The translations under genes were made by a program, and so were the position numbers. The notes beneath the pieces are model-generated. The model was not told where the DNA came from. It worked only from the letters and a program-made list of their open reading frames with translations, and searched no databases. This document shows, in pieces, positions 1 to 13,659 of a stretch of DNA of 64,000 bases; position 1 is the stretch's first letter, and the number at the start of each line of letters is the position of its first letter. Location of the stretch: contig SSBO01000009.1 in NCBI GenBank assembly GCA_005281725.1, positions 9,883,755 to 9,947,754 of the forward strand, given 5' to 3'. This stretch comes from Wuchereria bancrofti (taxonomy: Eukaryota > Nematoda > Chromadorea > Rhabditida > Onchocercidae).

Positions 1-1004
1 GCTTCACCAATACCAACAACACCTCTTAATAATAGAAATAACCAAAATAGCTAAAAATTATTTCTTATTAAAATGGAATAAAATAATTAACTTGAAACAT
101 TTATTATATATATATATATATAAATAAGCCAAAACACCACAAATTTTAATCAAAAATTAAAAGTTTAAATTAGAATTTGATTTTTTTTTTCATATTTATT
201 AAAGAACTAACATTGGCAGGTACAAATGATGATGCCATTACTGCAATAATCCAAATTGCTATACCAATAACCATTATCCATTTCCGATTATACCGATCAC
301 CAAGAAAACCACATAACGGTGCAACTATCATATAAAATATAATAAATACTGTTTGTAATAAACCTGCTCCGGTGTCATCAATCGAGAAAAATGCTTGAAC
401 TTGTGTCAAAACACCTTAAAATTGGTAGGTTTAAAAAAAAATGATAAAAAATTTATGATTTGTAACATTTATTTTGTATGCATTTTGGAATTTACTTATA
501 ATATGAATTAAATCTAGAAATTAAAATATTTAATTTGAATTTGGCATGTATCAATGAATTATAACCAATCTAATCTAATTGATAATCTAGTCAGCAGATT
601 TGAATCAAGCGTTAAATGAGAAAGAAAAAATGAATGGAATAAATGATTAATTTGTTGTTATCAAGAATGTACAATTTATTAAAATATCTTATAATTTTGT
701 TACTGTAATTCACTACCGTAATTAATTATCATGGTTGTTACAGTACTTCTACAGTAATAGCAAAAATAGCGATTATGATCTTTGTGATTATAAAATTTGA
801 TTTGTCAAAAAAAAGAAAAAAAAAAGTTAAAATAAAAGTATGGATGAATGTGAAAAAAAATGAAAAACAGTGATAAAAATATTTATTTCAGTCACCTGCA
901 ACTGTAAATCGATCCATGTAATTAATTAAGTTAATAACAAACAAAAGAATTAAGCAAATATAATCACGTGGTCCATTTTTAATTTTCAACTTTTCGGAAG
1001 ACAT
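1..1004 (-). CDS. SPNS (spinster homolog): Spinster-type MFS transporter, 5' part (runs off left edge)
   Basis: Three minus-strand exons join in frame: 896-1004 (ATG at 1004, 36 codons plus 1 nt), 212-414 and 1-50. All have GT donors and AG acceptors; the gene continues past base 1. The first exon carries NYMDRFTVAG at the end of TM1. The second reads GVLTQVQAFFSIDDTGAGLL, then APLCGFLGDRYNRKW, the MFS loop 2-3 signature. The third reads FWLFLLLRGVVGIGEA. These blocks are diagnostic of Spinster/SPNS proteins, proton-coupled lysosomal or plasma-membrane exporters of sphingosine-1-phosphate and lysophospholipids. An AG acceptor (1012-1013) lies 7 nt upstream of this ATG, so the exon is either trans-spliced or joined to an upstream exon. 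The exon at 4591-4736, or its copy at 6063-6208, joins in frame and would add an N-terminal extension. Orthology class is secure; the paralog and substrate cannot be told from this fragment. Confidence 0.93.
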
Positions 1005-1811
1005 TGAGCTGCTGTAAAAAAGAAAAAACATTTGTAATAATTAAAGATTTTAAGAAGTAAAATAAAAAAAAAAATTATACGAATTTCGAATTTTTGATTC
1101 TTCTTAAATTACATAAATTCCTTCTTAAATTTCACAAAAAAAAAAGTTGATTTTGAATATTCCATTATCAATAATGACATGATAATTAGCACATGAATAA
1201 TTGCATCTCAACAGATTAAGATAATCATTCCAAGAAGGTATGATATATTTGGTCAGGTTGTGATATTTTCATATCTCTTTTAAAATATACAATGCTAATT
1301 AAATAAATTTAATATTATATCAAATTAAAATTATTATTATATTAATTAATGAATTATTAACATTTTATGTTTATTATGTGACAATTATTGATCCCATTGA
1401 TCACTGCAATATTATTTGTTATTCTTTACAATTCATTTATATAAAAACAATTGACAACATCTAATAATTCTTAGTAATTAATTTTAATCAATTATTATTT
1501 GTTGAAATCAATTGATTCATTTCTCCGTAAATATTTGATTTGAATTCAAATAATTGATTCAACTTATGTTAATTTTAGCATTCCTAATTTTCATTTAACT
1601 GATTATTCAGTGATAAGGAAGTGTAAAAATAGGAGATAAATTTAAATATAATAACTTGATAAATGATATAATTTAAAAAATACTTATCAAATATACGTTA
1701 GCACACGTATATATATACTTATCAATCATATGCATATATCAAAATATGCGAATTACACGTACCTGAATAGATTTATCATCAAAACTACATTATTGAATCG
1801 TATTTGTTACA

Positions 1812-1874
1812 ACCGGAAGACAGGATTCAACTACCGGAATGCAAGATTCCATTAACAGAATGCAAAATGTTACT
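1812..1874. repeat. Three-copy 21-bp tandem repeat
   Basis: Three diverged copies of a 21-bp unit start at 1812, 1833 and 1854 with the core ACCGGAANRCARGATTC. The copies differ at several positions, so this is an old minisatellite. It lies in non-coding DNA upstream of the spinster ATG exon. Confidence 0.7.
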
Positions 1875-3050
1875 GTGTGAAATATAGCAAAGCAATCTTG
1901 ATGAAACTATATAATTCATGAAAAACTACAATCAGTGATTTGGGTGTAATCTTAAATGTTTAGTAAGCTTACATACGTGTCTACGTCACTACGTCTACGT
2001 ATATATATACAATCCACTCAGATTCTTTAGTTTAAAACGTGTCAAATTTTTGAATACTTAAGTTTAAATAAATTTAATAACTCAAGACTGCATCAATCTA
2101 AATATTAAAGTATCTTTTTTTTTTCTTTTTTTTTTTCAATTTTTGAGGAAAAAATCAGGATTCTTTGAAATTATATTCATAGTAGATATTAAAAAAAAAT
2201 AAATTTTTTTTCCCCATTTTGCATTTATTCATTTCCATATAAAACTGTATGAATTTGAAATTCATTAGAATTTGTGGAATTTTAAAGGTATTTAAAAAGA
2301 TTATAAAAATTTAGGGATAAAGTAAGAAAACAAAAGTGATTGAAATTATTCTCAAAAAAAAAAGGGGGGGAAAAATAATTTAATAAAACAAATATGAATC
2401 TAACAAAATAAGCAATAATTTAAAGAAATGATAAACAGGAAATAAAAGTTTAAAAAAAAAATATTAAAACTGCAAAATAGATTTTCAATCAAAATTAAAT
2501 GAAAAATATCACGAAAATGTTATTTGTATATATAATTAGCTATTTGTCACATTTCGGTTTTATCCATTTTTTTTTTTTTTGATCCTTTTTCAACAACAAA
2601 TATTATGGATAAATTATTAATTTCTCTATTAGAATTAACAAATAAAAAAAAAAAAAAACTGATTTGTTCTTTTTTTTTTAAATGAATTGTGAAAGGTGCA
2701 TTACCGTAATCTTTCTGGTATATTATATGTATGTTGTGTCTAAGGTAAATGATTTTTTTAAAAAAAAAGCACTTCCTCTTTTTTCTTATGTAAAAAATTA
2801 ATTAATTACATGATTAATTAAATTATTTACATAATTATATGATCATTAAACATTTTATAATTTGTACTTCAAATTGTTAAATGCATTTTCAATTAAATTT
2901 CATGCATAAATTTGTTTATAATGTGTTGGAAAACTTTTTTGAAAGAATAATAATTAAAGATTAAGGGGTAAAATGGTAAGATATGAAGAGTAAACAATTA
3001 GTAGTAGTGTGACATTTGTAAAAATTGAAAAAAAAAATGTCAGAGGCGAC

Positions 3051-3081
<31 letters not shown>

Positions 3082-3364
3082 AAAAGGGGAAAAAAAAAAA
3101 AAAAAAAAAAAAAAAAGGTGGAAGAAAGAAATGAATGAAAGGAAGAAATTTCTCGTTTTTTCTTTCTTTTCATTTTAATTAATTAGTTTATAATAAATAT
3201 ATACAAAAATATTTGCTAAACTGAAAAAGAAAAAAAAATAACGAAATTCATTTTATAAATGAAATGAATTTAAGGAAAAAAAAATAAGTTAATATAAAAT
3301 ATATTATATTCTATAAAGTATTCACTTCCCAATTGATTAATTAATTGCATCTTTACTAATTAAT

Positions 3365-3605
3365 CACACACATACACACACACACACGTACACGTACACA
3401 TACACACATATTACTACTATAAGTGATTACTTTTAATAGAGTAAAATTATGCAAAACATTATCATCGATTAATGGTAGCGGAGAAAAAAAAAATCGTTGA
3501 CCTATTGATTATATATAAGTGCGTGTGTATGTCTGTGTTGTGTATGTGTGTATGTATAACGTGTGCGTCTAATGTATGTGTGTATGTCTGTGTATATATA
3601 AATAC
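3365..3605. repeat. Facing (CA)n and (TG)n microsatellites
   Basis: A CA/TACA-rich run at about 3365-3411 is followed about 110 bp later by a TG/TATG-rich run at about 3519-3605. The two are complementary, so the segment can fold as a long imperfect hairpin. Confidence 0.7.
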
Positions 3606-4590
3606 ATATGTCTAATATATATTATTGAATGATAAGTATAATGATAAGATGATAAATGATGGTGATAATGCGGTGATAAAGAATGAAATGATTTAAATTG
3701 ACTGAAATGAAAAGAATGTCAACGATATGTGAAATAAATAAATGAATGAAAAGAAGAAGAAAAAAAAAAAAAAAACGATTTATTGTGATGTCAATTATTT
3801 GAAATGAATAAAAATGATTGTTGAATTTATTGTCAACAATATAATTATTTGTCTGATATCTTTTGTTGGGAATTTTTGAACAAAGAAGAGAGAGAGAGAG
3901 AGGGAGAAGAGTAGAAATGAGAAAGAGAGAGGGAGAGAGAAAATGGGACAAAGAAAGACAGGGAGAGGGAGAGAGAAGGAAGGAAAGAGAGAGGAGAGAA
4001 ATGGGAGAATTAAAGTAGTAAATTGAATTTAATTAAAAAAAATAAAACAAGAAAACAAAAACAAACCAAAATGGTATTTTGGTTTTTGTTTTTGCTCATT
4101 TTTAAGCGATTAATTTGATAATTTAAATGTTTTTGTTTAGATTTTTATTCTCATTTTTTTTTCTTTGTTTTCATTTTATTTTTTATCTTTTTGTTTCTTC
4201 GTCTTATTTTAATTTGATATTGAACAAATAAACAGGAAATGGAAGAGATAATTGATAATAAAATTATTTTTGTCACACAAAATTTTATCTAATTTGAATT
4301 ATCATATATAATTGATTGATTTGTGGTACATATCAAATTTATATATAAAATACTATTTGTATGCATTGATTAAATTTAAATTGAAAATTTGTTATTTTCT
4401 ATTTGTAATAAAATAAATATAATAATAGATAAAAATTATAACATAACAGCTAATTTTTTTTTTTAAATATTATTTGAAAATAATTAATTCCAAATTTATA
4501 TAATATTATTTCAAATTATAATATAGCAATGAAATTTTTTTTTTTTAAAAGAAAATATTATTAAAAAAAAAAAGAAAAAAGAAAAATAAC

Positions 4591-4736
4591 CTGCTATTAC
4601 TGCTATTTTGTAGCTTTTCAAAACGTCCATAACCAAATGAATCCATTTTAAATGGATCATTTGCTAATTTAATTGTACTTATTCCAGTTTGCATCATTTT
4701 ACACTTAGCTTTCTCGATTCGTGATTCATGATTCAT
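4591..4736 (-). CDS. Candidate alternative first exon of spinster, copy 1
   Basis: A minus-strand open segment starts at ATG 4736 and encodes 48 residues (MNHESRIEKAKCKMM..., later DPFKMDSFGYGRFEKLQ and NSSNS). It ends at a consensus-like CAG/GTTATT donor with two nucleotides of an unfinished codon. Spliced to the acceptor at 1012, those two nucleotides plus C AGC TCA read Ser-Ser-Ser into the spinster ATG at 1004 with no frame change. Unlike the surrounding AT-rich noise, it is non-repetitive and uses varied codons. It is therefore probably a real exon giving an N-terminally extended cytosolic tail of the transporter. It could instead belong to an unrelated small gene. An identical copy lies at 6063-6208. 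Confidence 0.55.
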
Positions 4737-6062
4737 GATTCTTGATTCTTAATTTTCAATCATTTCTTTTTTCCATTATTCAAATGATTAAATGATTTAT
4801 ACAAAATGAAGCAAATGATAAATTTGCTAAATGTTGTTGAAAAAAAAAATAAATAAAAATGAAGCGAAATAATATATGGCAAAAAAAAAAAAAACGAAAA
4901 AAGAAATGAAATTATTTTGATGCAAATAAGACAAAAAAAAAAACGATTTATTGTGATGTCAATTATTTGAAATGAATAAAAATGATTGTTGAATTTATTG
5001 TCAACAATATAATTATTTGTCTGATATCTTTTGTTGGGAATTTTTGAACAAAGAAGAGAGAGAGAGAGAGGGAGAAGAGTAGAAATGAGAAAGAGAGAGG
5101 GAGAGAGAAAATGGGACAAAGAAAGACAGGGAGAGGGAGAGAGAAGGAAGGAAAGAGAGAGGAGAGAAATGGGAGAATTAAAGTAGTAAATTGAATTTAA
5201 TTAAAAAAAATAAAACAAGAAAACAAAAACAAACCAAAATGGTATTTTGGTTTTTGTTTTTGCTCATTTTTAAGCGATTAATTTGATAATTTAAATGTTT
5301 TTGTTTAGATTTTTATTCTCATTTTTTTTTCTTTGTTTTCATTTTATTTTTTATCTTTTTGTTTCTTCGTCTTATTTTAATTTGATATTGAACAAATAAA
5401 CAGGAAATGGAAGAGATAATTGATAATAAAATTATTTTTGTCACACAAAATTTTATCTAATTTGAATTATCATATATAATTGATTGATTTGTGGTACATA
5501 TCAAATTTATATATAAAATACTATTTGTATGCATTGATTAAATTTAAATTGAAAATTTGTTATTTTCTATTTGTAATAAAATAAAATTGAAATATTAGCA
5601 TTTATAATGCATTATAAATGTTTTCAGCTAAATTTTAATTTGAAAATTTTCAATTTTTTTTTTCTTTCTTAATTTTTAGCAAATATATTTCAAACGATTA
5701 TTCTTTTATGTTCTATTAATATTTCTGCATATCTTTATTTTAACACAGAAAAAAGGAGGAAAGAAAAATTAATTTCAAATATAATACTATTTTAATATAA
5801 TATTTAGTATAATAATAGATAAAAAATTTAATATAATATTATAACATAACAGCTAAATTTTTTTTTAAATATTTTAATATAATATTTAATATAATAATAG
5901 ATAAAAATTACAACATAACAGCTAATTTTTTTTTTTAAATATTATTTGAAAATAATTAATTCCAAATTTATATAATATTATTTCAAATTATAATATAGCA
6001 ATGAAATTTTTTTTTTTTAAAAGAAAATATTATTAAAAAAAAAAAGAAAAAAGAAAAATAAC

Positions 6063-6208
6063 CTGCTATTACTGCTATTTTGTAGCTTTTCAAAACGTCC
6101 ATAACCAAATGAATCCATTTTAAATGGATCATTTGCTAATTTAATTGTACTTATTCCAGTTTGCATCATTTTACACTTAGCTTTCTCGATTCGTGATTCA
6201 TGATTCAT
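6063..6208 (-). CDS. Candidate alternative first exon of spinster, copy 2
   Basis: This is the duplicate of the exon at 4591-4736, offset by 1472 bases, with the same 48 codons, ATG (6208) and donor. It arose by the tandem duplication described at 3776-6415. The open frame and splice site are unchanged, so either copy could serve as first exon; the nearer one (4591-4736) would be skipped if transcription starts here. Without transcript data, use of either copy is inference. Confidence 0.45.
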
Positions 6209-6415
6209 GATTCTTGATTCTTAATTTTCAATCATTTCTTTTTTCCATTATTCAAATGATTAAATGATTTATACAAAATGAAGCAAATGATAAATTTGCT
6301 AAATGTTGTTGAAAAAAAAAATAAATAAAAATGAAGCGAAATAATATATGGCAAAAAAAAAAAAAACGAAAAAAGAAATGAAATTATTTTGATGCAAATA
6401 AGACAAAAAAAAAAA

Positions 6416-9400
6416 TTTAATATGAAACGAAGTGAGAAATTGATTATCAGAAGAATTTACATGTTATAAATTATCTAATTATCAAATCATTTATCACTTC
6501 AGTTTCCTTTTTTTTTTTCTAAAAAAAATTGCAGATGATAAGATAATAAAAATTTAAATAGTAAACAGTTAATTTAATTATTTCCGTTTCCTTTTTTTCT
6601 TTTTTTTTTTAAAAAAAGAAAACAATTTGTAGCAGAATAATATGATAATTAATTAGTTGATCTAATTACTTCTATCGTTTTTTAAAATTTATTTATTATT
6701 TAGCAAACATATTGCTGCGCTACATTTTTTATACAAATAAGTGAAGAAATGATTAATTGTATTTGTATATATATTTATTTGAAATTATTAAAGATTTAAA
6801 AAAAAAAAAATAAAATAAACAGAAAAGGATGAAAAGTAATGAATCAGTTAAAAAGGAATTGAATTCCTTGTTGAAATCCGCTTGATTAGATGAAAAAGGT
6901 AGGAAGGACTGGAACTGAAAAATAATAAATTAAATTAATTCAACTGTATTTAATATAACACACTCTATCGTACATTTAATATATCCTCTAGACAGGATCT
7001 AAAATGAATAAATAAAAAAAGCACGAAAGAAAATAAATATTTTATTACTGGTTTTTAATTAGGATAAACTTCAATTTTTTAATTTTCTAACATTTAATAG
7101 ATAAGAAAGTAAAATTTATTAAATTCAACTGATAAAATTTTTTTATTGCTTACCAAGATTAAAATGATAAATTCAACCAGTGAAATGTTTTAAATTGTTT
7201 ACCAAAATTAAAATAAGTGTTAAAATTGTAACAGTGATAAAATAAATCCTGAATAGATGATTAATTCTGAAAGAAAAAATAAATAAATTAATAAAAAGAA
7301 AGGCAATAATTTGATACGATTATCAATTATCAAAATGATAATTATAGGAGTAAAAATGATAATTTTACATACTGATAAAATAAATCCAAGCTGAGTGATT
7401 AATTGATAATGTTGATAATAATTATAGCATTATAATTATTCTATTTACTTTTGATAATATTTGCTAATATTATCATCAAAAATGATAAAAATTTCAATGT
7501 TATCAATTTTTAACAACACCTCCAAAAAAAAAGAAAAAAATTCAAAAAAAAAAAAATCAAAAAAGTATACAACAATGCATTTTGTTATACGGCAAAGTAA
7601 TGGAGAAGAAAAATTTGCCATCAGTTATTCAATTTCAAATTTCTGGTTGATATCAGATAAATTGAACTATTTAAATTCACCAAATTAATTTAAGCATCAT
7701 TCTGAAACAGAGCAAAACAGACATTAGCATTAAATGTAAATGGAAAATATTTTAATAGCACACCAAAAAATGCAATAGAAAATATTTCGATAAATTTTAA
7801 ATCAAAAAAGTAAAGGAACAAAAAATAAAAGGCGACAACAAAAAGAAAATGAAATTAATAAATTATGATTTTAAATTATTTCAATAGATTATTTCAAGTA
7901 AATCAATGAATGAAATAATAATTAATCAATTTCAATATATCAAATATAATTAACTATACGATTAAAAAAGATAATTCAAAAATTATAATTTTCCTTAATG
8001 AATAAATAATTGAAATAAAAAGTTAAATTTGTTACTGAGACTAAAAAAAAGAAAAAAAAATGGAAAATTTCCAATTTACATATTTGAATGTTGTATTTAA
8101 TATGAAGAAAATCTTTTTTTTTTTTCTTCTTTCTCTTTGCATAATTTTTTATTCTTCAAAAAAAACTCCAAAAAAGAAAAATGGAAATTTTCATTTTTAG
8201 CTTTCAATAAAATTCAACTTGATATTTTAATGAGAAAAGCAAGAAAAGAAAAAAAAGAATGAATTCAAATAAAAGAAAGAATTAAAAAAAAAAAAACGAA
8301 ATAAAAATGAAAAAGCAAACAAATTTCAAATTTGAAATGCTGTAATACATTTTTTTTTTTTGACTAACATTTGATAGCATCATTTTTATACATGTGAGAA
8401 AGGCAAAAATATTTTAAAATAAAAACAAAATAAAAATTTGCTTATCATCTCTCATTGGCATCATCATTTCAATTTTAGCATACATTTAAACAAATATGCA
8501 AAAAAAAAAGAAAGAAAAAAATGAATAATGGAAATGGAATTTAATGTTTTTAATAAATAATTAGTCAATTGATTAACTAAAATGAAATTTAACATTAATA
8601 ATGAGTAAATTAATTAATTATTTAAAAAAATAAACGTTTGATGTTGACAAAAAGTGGGTTAATTCATAATTAAAATTAAATTTAACATTTATAGTAAATA
8701 AGTTAATTGATTATTTGAAAAGAAATGATCCTATAATTGTTACTGACACTTGAATAAATAACCAAATAAATGATAAATGAAAATAGATTAGATTAAAATT
8801 AAGGGTAATTATAAAATTGAATTTTTAGAAGAGATTAAATTTGCATATCAATTAATAGAAATGCATAAATTTTAATTTATGCTGCATATATTCTTGTGTT
8901 TAATTTAAATGATTGAACATTGAAAAACAATTTGTTTGTTTGTTTATTTGGTTTCATTTTCGTTTTTCAACAATTTCTGAAAATTTAAAATGAAATTCGT
9001 AATTGCCAGAATTGATATAAATTTATGCTATTATAATAATCCATAATTTTTAGTGCAGCAACCTTAAACATAACAATCACATTTCAAAAGATTGTGTAAT
9101 TTTACAAGGCTGGTAAAAATTTTATAAAGTTGAAAAATTCAAAGTTGAAACTTTTTTAAATTAGAATATAATTTAAATTTAAGTAAATTCAAAATTCTGA
9201 TAGTTAAACCAAAAAAAAAAGACGAAAAAAAACTTGCAGTCGATAGCATACAAACATTAAAAATTAAACATCAAAATTTACAGTAAGATTTTGTTGTCAT
9301 TCTGAAAAAAAGAAAAAAAAACTACAAAAAAAAAATTTTCTTACAAAACAATTTTAATTACCTAAACAAGAATTAAATTAACATCAATGAAAATAAAATA

Positions 9401-12400
9401 TTTCAAAATGAGATATTTGTAAATGTTGGAAAAATTTTAATTCATTCATTCACATATTATTAAATTATTGAATTATTAGCGATATTTCAAGTTTTCATTT
9501 TTTGTTTTCCTCTTAATAATTTAATTCAAAAAAAAAGAAAGCGAATTCAAAAAAGGAAGAAATTAGAAATTTAAAAGTTTTATTTTACAAACATACGCAT
9601 TGTTTTTTTTTTCTTTTTTTAAACAATATTTCATTACTGAATTTGATTCAGAAGAAAAAAACAAAGGAATTATTCTATGAATTAATTAATTATTAAACTT
9701 GAAAAAAGGAGAAATTTGAAATTTGGATTTTAATCAAATTTCATCGAACGAAACCCACATGAATTAAAATTCAATAATTAAGTATTTCAATAATTAAAAT
9801 ATGCAATGAAATTATATGTATAAATTGCTATTTGGTTATTTTTTTCATAACAAATGATATTTTATTATTTAACATTTAATTATTCTGTAATACTTCAGTA
9901 TTTAATAATTGAAATTTAAATATGAAATTGCATTTATAAATGAGAAGTACCGTTGTTAAGTTGCTAAATATTTTCAAATTTATGAATAAAAATATTTTCA
10001 TTTCATTCAAATATATATCTGAATGAAATTTTTTATTACTATCAGAACTTTTGAAAAATTTTTTATTTTTTTGATTTATTTTTATTAGCCTTTGTTTGTT
10101 AATAAGTTAATCTATTCCATAAAAAAATTCATAATTAAAAATATCATTTTTTTTCTTTTCTCTTTTTTTTTTGCTAAAGTAATTAATAAAATCATTTCTC
10201 TTTCACTGATAATTATCACTGATAATTTACATTTTACTCTTTTATTAAAAGAATTTTATTTCTTCTCCTTCTCTCTCTCTTTTTTTTGTGCTCATCTTTT
10301 ACAATTGATTTCTCACTTTTTATTTTATATTTAACAAATTTGTAGTATTTATTTAACTGAGAGAAATTTATTAATTAAATGAAAAATTAAAGTACGTATG
10401 AGGTATTTAAAATTTTTACCTTAATTGTTTTACTTAAGAAAAAAAAAAATGTCACCAAAATTTTACCTTTTTTGTCTTTTTTTATTTTATTGTTTTGTTT
10501 ATTTTAAATAATACTTATAAATTCCACCTGCATTCATTTAATCATATCAAATATTCCAAGAATTAAAAATATAATCAATTTTTTTTTTTCACATATAATT
10601 TAACATTTTAGCTAATATCTCAAATCAATTACAAAATGTTATTGTATGTTGTTAAAATTAAAATAATTCAATCAATTTCAATCGTTCAATGTTTAAAAAA
10701 ATTTAACCAGTGCGAAAAATTTGAAAAAAATTTGATACAAAAAAAGTTTTAAACACAATCAATACCAAAATTTTAAATTCAAAACCAAAATTTACCAAAA
10801 ATTTTAAATACTAAATGTGAAAATTGTTGATAGAATTTTCGGTGAGTGAAAAATTGGTGAGAAATTTCGATATTAAATTTGTAAAAAGCAAATGTTATCA
10901 GCATTTTTTTTTTCAAATTTCTATTTTTTTTTTTGATTATTTTATAAAGCATTGTTGATAATTTTGCAAAGAATCATAAATGCATTCAATTTTTTATGCC
11001 AAATTTTAATTATATCAAATAAAATTTTTTTTTTTGTCAATTATTGATATTTTTCACAGTAATATATTTTTTTTTTCTTTTTGTAATAATGTGATTTGAA
11101 ATAAAATAAATATTTGGTTGAATTTTAAAGTATTTCGTTACTTATTCGTTGAAATGATAAATGAGTCAACATTGTTTATGAAATATTGAAAATTAAACAA
11201 AATTAAAAATTAAAATAATATTCGTTTTATGAAAAACTCATAGAACAAATATTATATGGAAACTCTTAAATTCAATTTATTACTAATAATAATTCCAAAA
11301 AAGCAAAGAAAAATTCACAGCAAAAAAAAAAAATTAAAAGAAAAATATTTTACAATGTTTATAATTAATTATAGAAAAAATATTTTACAAACTTATGCTA
11401 AGCTTCTTTCAACAATAAAAGAGAAAAATACATTAGAAAATTCATTTAAAATTAATTTACATTCATGAAATTGAAAGTAAGTTATTAATTACTTAAATAA
11501 ATAAATATTACAAATATTTTCCACAATAATTTAATACTAATAAACAAATCAATGCATGTAATTAATTACAAATTTATCCATTTCTGATAATTTCTATCAT
11601 AAAATAAAATTAACTTTGTAATATTAAAAATATTTCATTCAAGGAATGCATTTAAAAAAAAAAATTGGAGAAAAATGGACAAATTAATTGCTAAAATTTT
11701 AATTTTAGTTGCAAAATATTGGACAAGTGCAAAAATTGATATTTATTTTTAAACAATCATAAACTAAAAAATTTTTAAAAAAAAAAATAAATAAAAATCG
11801 ATTGGCAATAAAAATTATATTATTGATAAAAAGTACACAGTCAATAATGAAATGAAATATTAGGTACAACAAAAAGTTTTTTTCATTCATTACTCATTCG
11901 TTACGAACAAAAAAAGAAAGTTAAAAAAAACGAAAAAAAAAAATTGTTTTTCCAAAATATTTCAATTAAACTTAAAAAATAGCACCAAAAAAAACTTTTT
12001 GTTTCTTAATTTTCTTTTTTGAAAAAAGAAAAATTAAAAGTAATGAAATTACCTAATATCTACTTTAGTGAATTTTTCATATTAAAACTAATATATATTT
12101 TGGCATATTTTTTATATTAATTTTAAATTTCATTAAAATGATAATGGAACGATAAAAAGAGTTTAAAATACAATTTAACAATTTGCAGAAAATTTTTTGT
12201 TCAATGAACGAAGAGTTTAAATTTTGTCGTTAAATGGAAAGAAAGTTTAAAATTGATTCTGATGAACTGTTAACAATTTGTTTCTTTTAAGTTTTTTTTT
12301 TTTTTTGATTTTTATTTTTTGAAGCCATGTAATTAGGCAAAAATGTTATTGACCGTATTTTAAGAAGGAAAGAAAAAGAAACCAATTTTTTTTTTTTTTT

Positions 12401-13659
12401 TTTTTCATCTCTTTAGACTTTATAAATACTAAAGGAATTTTTGTTTTTTTTTTTAGCAAAATTTTTTTTCGTCATTTCAAATTTATGAAGGATGCAAATA
12501 ATTTTTTCTTTTTTCAGCGAATTTTTTTTTATGTTCAATATTAAAAGTGTTGCTACTTTTAACATTTTTTAACATTGCATTTCATTTTCATATTAATCAT
12601 TAATAGAATTATTTGCATATTTTATAATTTTCTTTTTATCGATTAGTAAAGAAATGATTGAACTCAAAAATTTATCAGTTAACAATATGATAAATTGACC
12701 AAGATAATGGATCAAAAATGAATATCCTAGAATGAAGCACTTTTAGAGAGTGATAAAATCAATTATATCAAAAATGATAAATTTTCTACTGATAAAATCA
12801 AATATATTAGAAGAAAATTTTCCCTGAATATTATAAAATGTATTATCAAATATTAAAGTACACCAAGTAAATGTTACAAAAATATAAAGTAGAATTTCTA
12901 TAAATTATCTTACAATATGTAAGTAATTGTAATACTCATAAATAAGGTTGAAAAATTCATTGGTAAAAATTTTATAAATTTAATTGATAATAAATATTTT
13001 ATGTTTGATAAAAATTATCCAAATATTTGACTACAGGAAATGTCAATGAATTTATCAGATAATTATTTTAAGTACTGCATAAATTTTTTGTTATATTAAC
13101 TCTAATATTATGAAAAATGAAAAATTATCACTGTTAAAAAATGATATAATTGAAGATAATGCAATAATAATTATGATAAATGGAGAAAGATAAGATATCA
13201 TAAGCAGTAAGTGTTTTCTCATAGTTTCTTTCTTTTACAAAAAAAACCTTAAATTTTCTTTTTTTTTACAAGTATTTTTCTCCATAAATATTTTTGCTAA
13301 AATTTGAGAATACCTTTATAATTTGCCTTCATAATTAATCTTTATAATTTACCAATTTATCAACTTCTAAGCATTTAGAAGTCTTTAAAGACTTTTAAAC
13401 AAATTAATTCTCCTTTTTTAATTAACTGTTCTATCGGTTGCAATGGATAAGTTTTCGCAATTTTGTATATATTTTAAAGCACATATACTTAGCTAAATTC
13501 TACGAGTAATTAAAATGCAATTTTTTTAATAAATTATATGTACCTTAATTACACGTAATTTTTTTTAATAATTATAAAATAAAGAAAAAAATATATGTGT
13601 ATGTTTTTTTTAATAAAAAGTATAATTTGAAATTATATGCGCATCCAATTTTTTTTTTC
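6416..13659. other. Gene-poor AT-rich DNA
   Basis: I see no supportable gene in these 7.2 kb. Reading frames over 60 codons here are low complexity (Phe/Lys/Asn/Ile from A/T runs), lack conserved motifs and show no exon-intron pattern. It may be the distal 5' flank of spinster. Confidence 0.6.

Larger units (their letters stand above)
1013..3775. other. AT-rich non-coding DNA, possible spinster intron and 5' flank
   Basis: No coding exon was recognised. The stretch holds poly-A/T runs (for example the A-run at about 3050-3115). It also holds a 21-bp three-copy repeat (1812-1874), a cluster of TACGT/ACGTCA motifs at about 1970-2010, and facing CA-rich and TG-rich microsatellites (3365-3411 and 3519-3605). 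If the duplicated first exons are used, all of it is intron. Confidence 0.6.
3776..6415. repeat. Recent tandem duplication, unit 1168/1472 bp
   Basis: Unit 1 is 3776-4943 and unit 2 is 4944-6415. Block A (3776-4417) recurs at 4944-5585, offset 1168. Block B (4419-4943) recurs at 5891-6415, offset 1472. I noticed only about one substitution in block B. The second unit has an extra ~305 bp (5586-5890) that itself contains a repeat of the motif ATAATAGATAAAA...AACATAACAGCTAA. The first unit may therefore have lost it by recombination between those short repeats, or the second gained it. Block A includes a ~130-bp GA-rich tract (3882-4012 and 5050-5180). Block B includes the candidate first exon of spinster. 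Confidence 0.93.

Noticed and set aside
3622..3951. 109-codon minus-strand frame, partly repeated at 4760-5119
   Set aside because: It is the CT-rich complement of the GA-rich tract plus AT-rich DNA. It lacks splice logic and is duplicated only because block A is duplicated.
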